NCBI GenBank assembly: GCA_018228665.1
Contig: CP073692.1
Span: forward strand, 1,934,046-1,998,045
Length of the DNA stretch: 64,000 bases
Reading direction: 5' to 3'
From: Faecalicatena sp. Marseille-Q4148
GTDB taxonomy: Bacteria; Bacillota; Clostridia; Lachnospirales; Lachnospiraceae
Position numbers and translations under genes: made by a program. The first letter of the stretch is position 1, and each line of letters begins with the position of its first letter. Shown piece after piece: positions 1 to 7,924 of this stretch. The notes under the pieces are model-generated. The model searched no databases. It was not told the origin of the DNA and saw only the letters and a list, made by a program, of their open reading frames with translations.

Positions 1-1066
1 TCTCGCTCATTGTTCCTGCATAATAGCGCGGATCTACCATAACAATCTCCTTATAATACGGCGCCAGAAACGGAACAAAACTATTTGCGAAAGAATCTTT
101 TAGCAATAATAGCGTCTTATCACTCGCTGCTGTCGTCTTAATATCAATCAGAGACGCATTGCCTCCCAGGAATACGCCATACTTATCCTTCGTCTTTAAT
201 TTAGAAGAATCATATAAAGATGTGCGCCGTTTCTGTTCTTCCACATAATTTACAATTACATCAACATTATTTTCTTTCGGAATATAGATTTCTATTTCTT
301 CCATTTCTTTTTGTTCAAAACCACTTGTACTAGCCAGCACTCCATTAAACTTTGTCGTAACCGGATATTTATCATAACCGCCTGCTGCCTTTGTGTCAAT
401 CTCTAATGTTTCTGCCGCTGCCAGAAATGTCTTATACGCCCCCAGGCTCGTCCAATGGTGATCTGTCTGATAATAAATTTTCTTATCTTTTGCCTTGTTC
501 AGCGGAGTAACTCCATCAATCCACTGTACCTCGTCTGCCAATTGCGTTTTCACCTTTTCAAACATTTTCGTCTGATCTTTCTTTTCCGCAAATGCCGGCA
601 ACGCATCCTGCAGGATTTCAGATGCATCCGGTACAAGAAGAAATGAAGTTCGTATCTCGCTTCTGCTCTTGACAAATTCATTGACTGCCTTAATATTTTC
701 CTTCAAAAGCTTCGCATCCGGCACGACAAGTTCCTCCATCAGCTGTCCCTTTTTCCCATGGAAAACTCCATTTTCCAGACGGCTTCCGCCAAACTGCTTC
801 AGAGACACATTCATTTTTCGCCACAGATTTCTTCCGGCAAACTGGTCAGACTGCCATGACTCAAATTGTTTCATGTAGCTTCCATTCAAAACACTTTCCG
901 CTGTCAGCTTTGGTTTCTGTGTCAGCGATCGATTTTCTTCTTCAGAAACTGCCTTATCCTTTACAAATACATTCACAACCAGGAATAGCAAGATGCAGGC
1001 AAGAAACAGACAACCTAGCATGATATCTGCTTTCCTTCTCTGCTGCTTTCGTTTTTCTCTTCCCAC
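1..1066 (-). CDS. DHHW-family (AlgJ/AlgX-like) protein, 3' end beyond window
   Basis: The minus-strand frame is open from a GTG at 1066 to the left edge without a stop, so about 355 residues are visible and the C-terminus is missing. It starts with a basic cytoplasmic stretch followed by one hydrophobic segment, then an exported domain. The DHHW motif (in context QTDHHWT, about residues 202-205, bases 452-463) defines this family of SGNH-hydrolase-like proteins. In Gram-positives these sit beside MBOAT acyltransferases and probably move acyl groups onto a cell-surface polymer; that role is inferred from context. The GTG was chosen because an AAGGAGG ribosome site lies 10 nt upstream and because it opens 15 nt after the MBOAT stop. 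The nearby ATG in another frame stops after 18 codons. Confidence 0.85.
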   Translation of the reverse strand, partial: MGREKRKQQRRKADIMLGCLFLACILLFLVVNVFVKDKAVSEEENRSLTQKPKLTAESVLNGSYMKQFESWQSDQFAGRNLWRKMNVSLKQFGGSRLENGVFHGKKGQLMEELVVPDAKLLKENIKAVNEFVKSRSEIRTSFLLVPDASEILQDALPAFAEKKDQTKMFEKVKTQLADEVQWIDGVTPLNKAKDKKIYYQTDHHWTSLGAYKTFLAAAETLEIDTKAAGGYDKYPVTTKFNGVLASTSGFEQKEMEEIEIYIPKENNVDVIVNYVEEQKRRTSLYDSSKLKTKDKYGVFLGGNASLIDIKTTAASDKTLLLLKDSFANSFVPFLAPYYKEIVMVDPRYYAGTMSE

Positions 1067-1081
1067 AGCATCCGTCCCTCC

Positions 1082-2488
1082 TTAAAATCTAAAATACAAA
1101 AATGGATTAAATGAATCGGTGATCAGACATGATATCGATACCAAAAACAGAAACAGATAGATCCCATCCGTAATCCATTTGGAAGATGTCTCATATCCAA
1201 AATGATTCAGCAGCCTGATTGGAATCTTCGTTGAGCCAAGAATTCCTGCAATCCACAAAAGCCAGTGAGATGTCAGCGTAAACACAGTTACTGCCCCGGC
1301 AAATCCTTTCGTTCCAATCCCGATCATCATTCCCAGATAACGGAATGCTTCCTGAAGTCCTGTACTAAAGAAAAATACCCAGCCCACAAGTACAACCACA
1401 AGTGCATACAGATGACGTATTGTCCCCGGCATTTTCTCTATCCATTTTCCCCAAATATATTTTTCCAAAATCAAAAAGATTCCATAGTAAAATCCCCAGA
1501 ACATAAAATTCCACGCTGCTCCATGCCAGAAGCCGGTCAGTGTCCAGACAACAAGCAGATTAAAAATATGTCTTTCCTTCGGCACCCGGTTGCCTCCAAG
1601 CGGAATGTATACATATTCCCGGAACCATGTGCTGAGAGAGATATGCCATCTGCGCCAGAAATCCGTAATAGAATTTGCTGTATAAGGATAATCAAAATTC
1701 TTCTTCAATTCAAAACCGAACATTTTGCCAAGACCGATCGCCATATCTGAATAACCGCTGAAATCAAAATAAATCTGAAGCGCATAAGCTGCCGCTCCGA
1801 TCCATGCTGTCAGAAGATATAAGGAAGTCCCTCCTGAAAATGCTCCGTAGATTTCTTCAAAGATCTTTCCCATTCCATTCGCGAGAATCACCTTTTTGCT
1901 CAACCCGATAATAAAGAATCTGACGCCTGCACCGAATTTCGCCGGAGACATCTTGCGATGCCGCAGCTGCTCTTCAATATCAATATAACGAACAATAGGA
2001 CCTGCGATCAGCTGTGGAAACATTGAGATATAAAGCGCAAAGTTCAAAATATTTTTCTGCGGCTTTACTTCTCCCCGATATACATCAATCAGATAAGAGA
2101 TTGCCTGAAAGGTATAAAAGGAAATTCCAATCGGCAATCCTAATTCCCGGTAAGAAATATGAACCGGAAGCACCGCGTTTACAATCTCAACAAAGAAACC
2201 GCAGTATTTAAAAAATCCAAGCAGCAGTAAATTCGCTGCCAAAGCCCAGATCAGGCTTCGTTTCGCCCTTGCCTTTTCTCCAAGATTTTCAAAAATTTCT
2301 TTTCCGCAAAAATAATTCAGAAAGATCGATAAGATCATCAAAATAACATAAACCGGTTCTCCCCATGCATAGAAGAACAGACTCGCAAACAGAAGAATCA
2401 CATTGCGGAAACGTTCCGGAACAATCAGATTCAGCGCAATTGTAGCCGGAAGAAATATAAAAATAAATGTAATACTGCTAAACAGCAT
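1082..2488 (-). CDS. MBOAT-family membrane O-acyltransferase (AlgI/DltB-like)
   Basis: This 468-residue polytopic membrane protein has the sequence character of the AlgI/DltB branch of membrane-bound O-acyltransferases. It has many hydrophobic helices, the internal PIGISFYTFQAISYLIDVYRG segment typical of AlgI, and the conserved region SITDFWRRWHISLSTWFR followed by the HGAAWNF segment, which holds the catalytic histidine of the family. MBOAT proteins pass an acetyl or other acyl group across the membrane to an extracellular acceptor. It lies 12 nt after the DUF4358 gene and 15 nt before the DHHW gene, so the three form one operon. The acceptor polymer cannot be read from the sequence. Confidence 0.92.
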   Translation of the reverse strand: MLFSSITFIFIFLPATIALNLIVPERFRNVILLFASLFFYAWGEPVYVILMILSIFLNYFCGKEIFENLGEKARAKRSLIWALAANLLLLGFFKYCGFFVEIVNAVLPVHISYRELGLPIGISFYTFQAISYLIDVYRGEVKPQKNILNFALYISMFPQLIAGPIVRYIDIEEQLRHRKMSPAKFGAGVRFFIIGLSKKVILANGMGKIFEEIYGAFSGGTSLYLLTAWIGAAAYALQIYFDFSGYSDMAIGLGKMFGFELKKNFDYPYTANSITDFWRRWHISLSTWFREYVYIPLGGNRVPKERHIFNLLVVWTLTGFWHGAAWNFMFWGFYYGIFLILEKYIWGKWIEKMPGTIRHLYALVVVLVGWVFFFSTGLQEAFRYLGMMIGIGTKGFAGAVTVFTLTSHWLLWIAGILGSTKIPIRLLNHFGYETSSKWITDGIYLFLFLVSISCLITDSFNPFLYFRF

Positions 2489-2500
2489 TTTCCTTCCCTC

Positions 2501-2992
2501 CTAAAGTGCTTTTGTAAATGCTTCCCGATAACTATTGCTGTCCGGCGATATTGCAAGAAATACATAAGTTCCCCGGACACTTTTCTGCGCTTCTTTCAGC
2601 ATCTTTACCTGTTCAGGCGCATAACCCTCAAAGACATTTTTCCGTTCTTCGATTCGTTTTTCAATCGCATCCTCAAGTTCTCTTGCCTGTTCTGTGTTTT
2701 TCGCTTTCACAACTAACACTTCTTCCGCTGACATACTTGATGTGGAAACATACATCATTACTCCATCGTAATCCGCGCCATTCAAGCCGTAATATCTTTT
2801 CAGTCCCTGACTGCTCACATCCTTCATGTGCTCTGTATCGATTTTTTTCTCCACCGCCTGTTTTACTTCTTTGAACGGTCTGTCACTGCCGCTCATGTAT
2901 ACAAACACAAATGCAGTATAAATAATAATACATCCGGCAAAAATATATTTCCAAACTACCGTACTGCCCGGACCTCTTTTTCTTCTGTCCAT
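2501..2992 (-). CDS. DUF4358-type membrane-anchored protein
   Basis: The product is 163 residues, with a basic N-terminus (MDRRKRG), one transmembrane segment at about residues 14-33, and an extracellular alpha/beta domain that matches the DUF4358 pattern. It ends in a conserved-looking segment with phenylalanine- and serine-rich turns. DUF4358 genes are commonly found next to MBOAT/DHHW acylation genes in Clostridia, as here. No enzymatic motif is visible and the function is unknown; a helper of surface-polymer acylation is an inference from the neighbours. A strong GGGGGAGG ribosome site precedes the ATG. It is the first gene of the operon. Confidence 0.8.
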   Translation of the reverse strand: MDRRKRGPGSTVVWKYIFAGCIIIYTAFVFVYMSGSDRPFKEVKQAVEKKIDTEHMKDVSSQGLKRYYGLNGADYDGVMMYVSTSSMSAEEVLVVKAKNTEQARELEDAIEKRIEERKNVFEGYAPEQVKMLKEAQKSVRGTYVFLAISPDSNSYREAFTKAL

Positions 2993-3054
2993 AGCTTCCT
3001 CCCCCTCAGGTTTTCATTTTCTCTGGGCGCTCAGTTCCTCTGGGCAAATTTAAA

Positions 3055-3079
3055 AATTGCCACAAGAACTGTGGCAATT
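3055..3079 (-). terminator. Hairpin terminator or attenuator upstream of the acylation operon
   Basis: AATTGCCAC (3055-3063) and GTGGCAATT (3071-3079) form a perfect 9-bp stem with a 7-nt loop. On the minus strand it is followed by TTTAAATTT. It can end transcription from the amidase gene, but it also lies between the promoter at 3116-3144 and the DUF4358 gene, so it may act as an attenuator. Confidence 0.7.
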
Positions 3080-3115
3080 AAAACACACTTTATAATTCCA
3101 TTCTCCCTACGCTTT

Positions 3116-3144
3116 ATTATAGTAACCTTTCATAAGATATGCAA
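3116..3144 (-). promoter_or_regulatory. Promoter of the DUF4358-MBOAT-DHHW operon
   Basis: Read on the minus strand, TTGCAT (3139-3144) and TATAAT (3116-3121) are separated by 17 nt. Transcription would begin near 3109, upstream of the hairpin at 3055-3079. Confidence 0.6.
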
Positions 3145-3188
3145 GACCTATCCCTGCCAGATACTCCTTTGAATCATTCTTTTTCATC

Positions 3189-3918
3189 TTATTTGGTTAC
3201 AAGAACAGTCGCATACCCATCCCGTTTCAAACGCCGCTCCAATGCCGCTGCATCTGCAAGGCTGGATTCATTCCCTGCCTGAACGAGAAAAAGTCCATCC
3301 CGCTCATAAATAGCTGCCGAATATCCTTCTTCCAATAACTCATTCAGCATCCGGTTAGCATTATCCGGATTTCGGAAGGCGCCTGTCTGTACACGATAAA
3401 TTTTCTCTTCGCCTTCACCGGTATCTTCCTGAAGTACATCAAGAATTCCGTCTGCAATCGCTCTTGCAGTTGCGTCAAAATTCTGGTCAAACAGTTTATT
3501 ATCTGTATCTGAATTGATAAATCCTGCTTCCACGAGAATTGCCGGCATCTTCGTTCTGCGAAGAACTACGAGATTCGGGCGTTCTTTCACTCCCAGATTT
3601 ACATATCCGACAGTCTCCAACTGGTCTGCAATTTCCTCTGCCATCTCATTTTTTAAACCGCTCTTATCATAAACAAGCACTTCCACACCGGAAACTGCAT
3701 TCGCCTGCGGATAAGAATTGCGATGGATCGATACGAAGAAATCTACTCCGGCATTATTGGCTTCCATCGCCTTTTCATATGGAGTTTCATACACATCCGT
3801 TGTTCTTGTGTACTCCACGCGGATTCCATTCTCCTGCAGGATCTGTCCCACCGCCATAGCAAGCTTTAGTGTATCATCTTTTTCTCTTCTCTCCTGGTAA
3901 ACAGCTCCCGGATCTTTT
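3189..3918 (-). pseudogene. N-acetylmuramoyl-L-alanine amidase with SPOR domain, 3' part (gene split by ICE)
   Basis: This is the main part of a cell-wall amidase (Amidase_3 fold, zinc enzyme cleaving the bond between MurNAc and L-Ala). Visible features are GKDPGAV just after the junction, the SIHRN motif, the catalytic-glutamate region PAILVEAGFINS, and a C-terminal SPOR domain (about the last 70 residues) that binds denuded septal peptidoglycan. The first 12 codons plus 2 nt lie at 28955-28992, on the far side of the ICE. Joining the halves gives 768 nt, a 255-residue protein starting MAYTVMIDAGHGG. As it stands, an open frame continues into the ICE to a TTG at 3947, but the first beta strand and part of the zinc site are replaced by ICE-encoded residues. 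Confidence 0.93.
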
Positions 3919-3950
3919 CCCCCGTGTGCTGATTGTAGTTTACGCAAATT
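3919..3950. repeat. Left ICE attachment end with half of an inverted repeat
   Basis: On the minus strand the ICE end reads GCGTAAACTACAA (3933-3945), then TCAGCACACGGG, then the GG core (3919-3920), then host amidase codons. Its partner at the other ICE end reads TTGTAGATAACGC. In the circular form these would flank the crossover as an imperfect inverted repeat (10 of 13 match), which is the expected layout of an attP for a large serine recombinase. Confidence 0.75.
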
Positions 3951-3998
3951 GTGATATGTATTCCCCAGTATATATGGGGAGTTAGAAATGTATTGAGA

Positions 3999-5627
3999 TT
4001 AGATAGCCTTTTTCTCCAAGTCCTCACAGTAAACGCTTGAAAATAAATGTTCCAGCTCATTTCCGAAGTTGTATGAGATTTTAAGTTTGCGGTTTTCATA
4101 AACTGTTATCTGGTCTATCATTTCCACAATAATATCTCTGTCTAATTCTTCAATGTCTTTCAGTTCCAACAACCGCCTTAACCACGGTGTTTCAAAAACA
4201 TCTTCTGTTACACTTTCCTTTTTCTTTTCTTCCAGCGTTTCAATCTGTTTGGAGTAAAGCGTTTCTTTTTGTTGATAGTCCTCTCGATAAGAAAGAAATT
4301 CTTCTTTAGAAATCAGTTCGTCTTTGTAATCTTCATAAATTGACTTTTTCAACTTCTTCACTCTTTCAAGCTCTGCTTTTAACTTTGTCAGTTCTATGTC
4401 TGTTGATTTTCTGATTTTTGTTGCTGTGAAAGATTGTGATTTTACAAGTTCCTGCAAGTTCTCTACATTGCGGATAATCTGCTTTAAATCTCCCAGCACA
4501 ATATCATTCAATACTTGAAACGGGAGCGTGTGCGGAGTGCAATAATCTTTTCCACTTCTTTTGTAAGTTCCACAATAGAATGAATAGGACTTACTTCCGT
4601 CAGCACGTCGCCAGAAATTTTTCATCATTGCCCGACCACAATCGCCACACTTGATAAAACCTGCAAAGATATTTTTATTTGTTTCTAAATCAATATCCCT
4701 ATGTTTTTTCGTCAGCAGTTTTTGTACCTTATCCCACAGTTGACGGTCTATAATCGGTTCATGTGTATTTTCAACCCTTATCCAGTTTTCTTTCTCAACT
4801 GGACGCTGTTTGCTTCTCATACGTTGATGTTTCTTTCCTTGTACCATATTTCCAATATAAAGCTCATTTTGTAACATCACTTTAATCGTGGAATACGTCC
4901 AATAAGAAGTTTTCTCTAAACGGTTGCAATTTTTGTAATTTTCGCCGTTGAGCTTTTTATATTCCGACGGACAAAGGATACCCTCTGCATTTAGTATTTT
5001 GGCAATGCTTTGTTTTCCTATTCCTTGTGCATACATAGTAAATACTCTTTTTACAACTTCGGACGCATATTCATCAATCACAAGTTTATTTTTATTTGCA
5101 GGAGATTTCTTATAACCATAACTTGTAAAAGCTCCGATAAATTCTCCTGCTTTCTGCTTTGATTTTACAGTCGCTTGAATTTTATTAGAAATATCTCTGG
5201 CATACTGTTCGTTGAATATATTTTTAATAGGAAGTAACATATCGTATGCCTGCTTCATACTATCAATATTATCTGTTACAGAAATAAAACGAACATTAAG
5301 CTCTGGAAATATTCTTTCCAAATATCGCCCCGTATCAATGTAATCTCGTCCAAAACGGGAAAGGTCTTTTACAACAACACAATTTACCTTGTTATCTTCA
5401 ATGTCAGCAATCATTCTATGAAAGTCTGGTCTATTAAAATTCGTTCCCGTAAAACCGTCATCAATATAAACATCATATAAGATAAAGTCATCATGCTTAT
5501 TCACATATTCTGTTAAAAGTTTTCTCTGATTTCCTACACTATCGCTTTCTTCCTTATCTCCGTCCTCTCGTGATAATCTGATATAAATAGCTACGTTAAA
5601 TAAGTTTGAACCTTTTTGATAAATCAT
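3999..5627 (-). CDS. Large serine recombinase (TndX/TnpX-like), ICE integrase/excisionase
   Basis: This 542-residue protein catalyses integration and excision of the ICE. It has an N-terminal resolvase domain with the nucleophile in YIRLSRED (Ser19) and the conserved GRDYIDTGRYLE region, then a recombinase domain (about 170-300). A zinc ribbon (CGDCGR followed by FYCGTYKRSGKDYC, about 330-365) and a C-terminal coiled coil follow. Its length is close to TndX of Tn5397. Family members cut at a 2-bp core, which agrees with the GG core seen at the ICE ends. No tyrosine integrase or Xis is present. The gene is the last before the left end and has its own promoter at 5663. A ribosome-site-like AGGTGG precedes the ATG. 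Confidence 0.95.
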   Translation of the reverse strand: MIYQKGSNLFNVAIYIRLSREDGDKEESDSVGNQRKLLTEYVNKHDDFILYDVYIDDGFTGTNFNRPDFHRMIADIEDNKVNCVVVKDLSRFGRDYIDTGRYLERIFPELNVRFISVTDNIDSMKQAYDMLLPIKNIFNEQYARDISNKIQATVKSKQKAGEFIGAFTSYGYKKSPANKNKLVIDEYASEVVKRVFTMYAQGIGKQSIAKILNAEGILCPSEYKKLNGENYKNCNRLEKTSYWTYSTIKVMLQNELYIGNMVQGKKHQRMRSKQRPVEKENWIRVENTHEPIIDRQLWDKVQKLLTKKHRDIDLETNKNIFAGFIKCGDCGRAMMKNFWRRADGSKSYSFYCGTYKRSGKDYCTPHTLPFQVLNDIVLGDLKQIIRNVENLQELVKSQSFTATKIRKSTDIELTKLKAELERVKKLKKSIYEDYKDELISKEEFLSYREDYQQKETLYSKQIETLEEKKKESVTEDVFETPWLRRLLELKDIEELDRDIIVEMIDQITVYENRKLKISYNFGNELEHLFSSVYCEDLEKKAI

Positions 5628-5662
5628 TTTTCCACCTATTCAACTGCCGTACCTATGATAAT

Positions 5663-5668
5663 ATTATA
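5663..5668 (-). promoter_or_regulatory. Extended -10 promoter of the recombinase
   Basis: TATAAT preceded by TGG lies on the minus strand about 36 nt before the recombinase ATG. No good -35 was found at 17 nt. A TTGAAA lies too far upstream (27 nt). Confidence 0.5.
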
Positions 5669-5706
5669 CCATAAAGTACGGCTTCTTTCCATTGTTTTCA
5701 AGGGTT

Positions 5707-5829
5707 TTACCCTCTTGATAGTCCTTTTTTTACATGAGATTTCACGATACGGACAAGCAATTCCTCTACGGAAAATTTACCTAAAAATTCCCGTTCTACG
5801 ATATATTGTGCAGGTTCTTTTTTAGCCAA
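5707..5829 (-). CDS. Small conserved-type ICE protein, TTG start
   Basis: This 40-codon frame starts at TTG (5829) and reads MAKKEPAQYIVEREFLGK at its start, ending in a basic tail (VKSHVKKGLSRG). An AGGGGGC ribosome site lies just upstream. The charged, non-repetitive sequence and placement directly before the serine recombinase suggest a real small gene of the recombination module. I recall similar short ORFs beside recombinases in this ICE family, but no function is known to me. It could act as a recombination accessory factor, which is speculation. Confidence 0.6.
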   Translation of the reverse strand: MAKKEPAQYIVEREFLGKFSVEELLVRIVKSHVKKGLSRG

Positions 5830-6250
5830 GTTATCAGCCCCCTTAGTCAGCTATCTATTCTCAACATACGCACATAGGCTTATCCAATATGCGTATTTTT
5901 CACAATGTTACAGAAGCAGACAGACGGCTTTGGAAAGCTCCATTAGTATCTCAACTATTCCCATTCCTGTGGGCAGAACCGCACCATGCGGACGTATCAT
6001 TATCCTGTAAGGATAGGTCGTGGCAAAACGACTTTTCCAACAGTCGCTCTCGGATCACTGCGTGGGTCGCTCGCTTTCTTTTGAAAAGGTCGTGGCGTAC
6101 AGTCCCCGTGGCTCGCTATCTCACAAACGTATCTGTCTGCTTTATTCAGTTGTCAAAGAGCTGTGGCGAAAACGTGTTGCTTTCATGTAAAAGCAGGTGC
6201 AGAGCAGGAAAGAGGGGATTGAACAAATCATGCTCTGCGGTTACCGCTTG
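5830..6250. other. 420-bp region between orf8 and the recombinase module, no gene recognised
   Basis: Neither strand shows a convincing gene. A plus-strand frame from 5889 runs antisense into orf8 and has no ribosome site or family likeness. The stretch at 5980-6120 is richer in G and C than its surroundings and may be a remnant of older cargo. Confidence 0.4.
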
Positions 6251-6499
6251 TTATTCTTCTTCGATTTCTAAGGCAATATCAAACCCTAAAATCATTTTGA
6301 TAAGTGCTTCTCGGATAAGTCCTTTTAACTCCATATCTACAACAATATAGACATTGCCGTATTCATCATAGAGTGGACGCAGACAGCACTTTGATATGTA
6401 CGGGTCATAAAATGCCAGTATTTTTTCAATCGCTTTTTCGTCCCCGTCCATTGCCTGCGAAAGCAAGTAGTAGGACGGCTTCTTCATTGTGTGTTTCAT
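6251..6499 (-). CDS. Orf8-like helix-turn-helix protein of Tn916-type ICE
   Basis: This 82-residue protein resembles Tn916 Orf8, the small helix-turn-helix partner of Orf7. It has SYYLLSQAMDGDEKAIEKILAFYDPYI near the N-terminus, the pattern seen in region-2-like sigma fragments, and an acidic C-terminus. In Tn916 the orf7-orf8 pair promotes transcription of the recombination and transfer genes. The gene starts 6 nt after orf7 ends. An AAGGAG site precedes the ATG at 6499; a second ATG 12 nt in is also possible. Confidence 0.8.
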   Translation of the reverse strand: MKHTMKKPSYYLLSQAMDGDEKAIEKILAFYDPYISKCCLRPLYDEYGNVYIVVDMELKGLIREALIKMILGFDIALEIEEE

Positions 6500-6505
6500 T
6501 TGCTA

Positions 6506-6922
6506 TCATTTCTCCTTTAGTATTTTTTTCATAAGCTCTAGTGAATTGTGTCGGTTTTGAAAAACACCACTTCTTGAAATATTTTGTCTTTTTGCAATCT
6601 CGGTATCGCTCATTTCCAAGAAATAATACATCAGCAAATTTTCTCGATTACGCTCAGACAAATGCTTCAAGGCTTCTGCCAGTTCATCATCACAAATACG
6701 AATATCACTACCACATACATTGAAAATCGTATAGTCCGTATCGTAGTCGTCCCAGACAGCCAGATTTTCTACAACGATTTCTGGAAGTTCACAAAAAAGT
6801 GTTTCTTCCTTTTGTCGTCGCTTTAATTTCTTCTGATAGTCCTTAACAACATGTCGGACAACTTTCTTCAAACAACTTTCAAAACGGCATTGAACTGTTT
6901 TCTGGAAGTCAGACGGTTTCAT
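6506..6922 (-). CDS. Orf7-like sigma-70-family regulator of Tn916-type ICE
   Basis: This 138-residue protein (start MKPSDFQK) is about the length of Tn916 Orf7. A region-4-like helix-turn-helix lies near the C-terminus (SERNRENLLMYYF, then DTEIAKRQNISRSGVF), which would bind promoter -35 DNA. In this ICE family it acts as a sigma-like activator of excision and transfer genes. The start at 6922 was chosen because a GGGGGTGAG ribosome site lies just before it. The open frame continues upstream to 7045, but only through leader sequence. It follows a leader with two terminator-like hairpins. Confidence 0.82.
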   Translation of the reverse strand: MKPSDFQKTVQCRFESCLKKVVRHVVKDYQKKLKRRQKEETLFCELPEIVVENLAVWDDYDTDYTIFNVCGSDIRICDDELAEALKHLSERNRENLLMYYFLEMSDTEIAKRQNISRSGVFQNRHNSLELMKKILKEK

Positions 6923-7040
6923 CAATCTCACCCCCTTTCCGTTACGACGTGAAAAGTGGTTATCCCTCTTTCCGCACCATATAGGGAACGGCAGGTGTGA
7001 TTTGCTAAGTTGAAACCGAAAAAAGTTGAAAAAACTTTTT

Positions 7041-7090
7041 AACAAAACAAAAACAGCCCGATAATGTGTAATTACACAAACGGACTGTTT
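7041..7090 (-). terminator. Terminator-like hairpin before orf7
   Basis: Arms AAACAGCCCG (7051-7060) and CGGACTGTTT (7081-7090) pair with one wobble. An inner palindrome TGTGTAATTACACA (7065-7078) extends the structure. A T-rich tail (TTTTTGTTTTG) follows on the minus strand. Confidence 0.7.
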
Positions 7091-7250
7091 TATAAATTCT
7101 ATTGATATGAAATTTTAACTCATATAAAGGGTATAATGATTGTAATAGTGGACTGAAATATTTATCCAGTTGAGAACGGCAAAGCGTTCTTCCGTATGCA
7201 ATCATGGTATAGCCCCCTTTAACCAGAGCTATACCTTATTTACCCCTAAG

Positions 7251-7287
7251 AAAAAAAGGACAGTTCTGGTTATATCCAAAACCGTCC
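7251..7287 (-). terminator. Terminator-like hairpin in the orf7 leader
   Basis: Arms at 7258-7269 and 7276-7287 form a 12-bp stem (two G-U pairs in the minus-strand RNA) with a 6-nt loop, followed by seven T residues at 7251-7257. Confidence 0.75.
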
Positions 7288-7374
7288 CGTTATTTTTCAA
7301 GACGCACAAAAGTATATTATCTAGGAACGGTTTTTTTTATTTACCGCACACGATAACAGCTTTTGAATTATTAC

Positions 7375-7435
7375 TGCATACTATATGCAATTTTAACACA
7401 TTCTAAATATACAGCATGAAGTATAAACTCATGCT
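7375..7435 (+). promoter_or_regulatory. Two palindromes in front of orf9, probable repressor operators
   Basis: TGCATA-CTA-TATGCA (7375-7389) and AGCATGA-9 nt-TCATGCT (7413-7435) are perfect inverted repeats just upstream of orf9 and of the divergent leader. They fit binding sites for the Orf9 repressor, but this is untested. Confidence 0.5.
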
Positions 7436-7447
7436 AGGTGATTTAAA

Positions 7448-7807
7448 ATGAGGAAAACAAAAGAAACACATACTTTTGATTTCAGACCGCTAGGGCTGGC
7501 AATCAGAGAAGCCCGTGAGAAAGCGGGACTTTCTCGTAATGATTTAGGCGATAAGGTATTCTATGGAGAACGTCATATCGCAGATATTGAAAATGTTGGT
7601 TCACACCCAAGTTTTCAATTATTCCATGATTTAGTTACCATGTTCAATATATCAGTTGATGAATATTTCTATCCAACGGAGAAAGTAGCAAAAAGTACAG
7701 CTCGTCGTCAAATAGAAACCTCTCTTGATTTATTGAGTGATAGCGAATTAAAAATCATTCAAGGTACGATTGACGGTATCTTAAACAGTAGAGAGAACAA
7801 GAAGTAA
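7448..7807 (+). CDS. Orf9-like XRE-family repressor of Tn916-type ICE
   Basis: This 119-residue protein has an N-terminal Cro/C1 helix-turn-helix (REAREKAGLSRNDLGDKV, then HIADIENVGSHPSFQLFHDL) and a short helical C-terminal region. It corresponds to Orf9 of Tn916, the only control gene of the element on this strand, thought to repress orf7 transcription. The position is the same here, divergent from orf7 and next to orf6. Two palindromes lie immediately upstream. The start is set by AGGTGATTTA before the ATG. Confidence 0.85.
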   Translation: MRKTKETHTFDFRPLGLAIREAREKAGLSRNDLGDKVFYGERHIADIENVGSHPSFQLFHDLVTMFNISVDEYFYPTEKVAKSTARRQIETSLDLLSDSELKIIQGTIDGILNSRENKK

Positions 7808-7828
7808 TCAACTTCTTGTTTTCTTCTT
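7796..7828 (+). terminator. orf9 terminator
   Basis: AACAAGAAGT and ACTTCTTGTT form a perfect 10-bp stem with a 5-nt loop that overlaps the orf9 stop codon, followed by TTCTTCTT. Confidence 0.8.
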
Positions 7829-7842
7829 ATGTAGCTTTAACA

Positions 7843-7924
7843 CTCTTATTTGCTGATCTGCTCCGCAGGTAACAAATAAGAGCCGACAATCTATAAGTCA
7901 TAATAACCTACAAATTATCGGCTC
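7843..7924. terminator. Two nested inverted repeats between orf9 and orf6
   Basis: CTCTTATTTG (7843-7852) pairs with CAAATAAGAG (7873-7882). GAGCCGA (7880-7886) pairs with TCGGCTC (7918-7924). The last arm overlaps the end of orf6 (codons for the TQSR tail), so the conserved C-terminus of that protein doubles as a stem. They probably form alternative terminator structures for converging transcripts. Confidence 0.55.

Larger units (their letters stand above)
6923..7447 (-). promoter_or_regulatory. Leader between orf9 and orf7 with hairpins and a possible leader peptide
   Basis: This 525-bp gap has no main gene but is rich in structure. Going leftward on the minus strand come a terminator-like stem (7251-7287), a hairpin GGTATAGC/GCTATACC (7206-7213, 7228-7235) whose loop holds a ribosome site AAAGGGG, and a 66-codon frame starting at 7205 just after it. 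A second terminator-like stem (7041-7090) overlaps that frame. This is the layout of an attenuated leader controlling orf7. Confidence 0.6.

Noticed and set aside
3866..4099. Minus-strand frame overlapping the recombinase end and the ICE junction
   Set aside because: It lies out of frame inside the recombinase 3' end and crosses the junction; no ribosome site or family likeness.
5889..6350. Plus-strand frame of 153 codons
   Set aside because: It runs antisense into orf8, has no ribosome site and shows low-complexity serine/cysteine composition.
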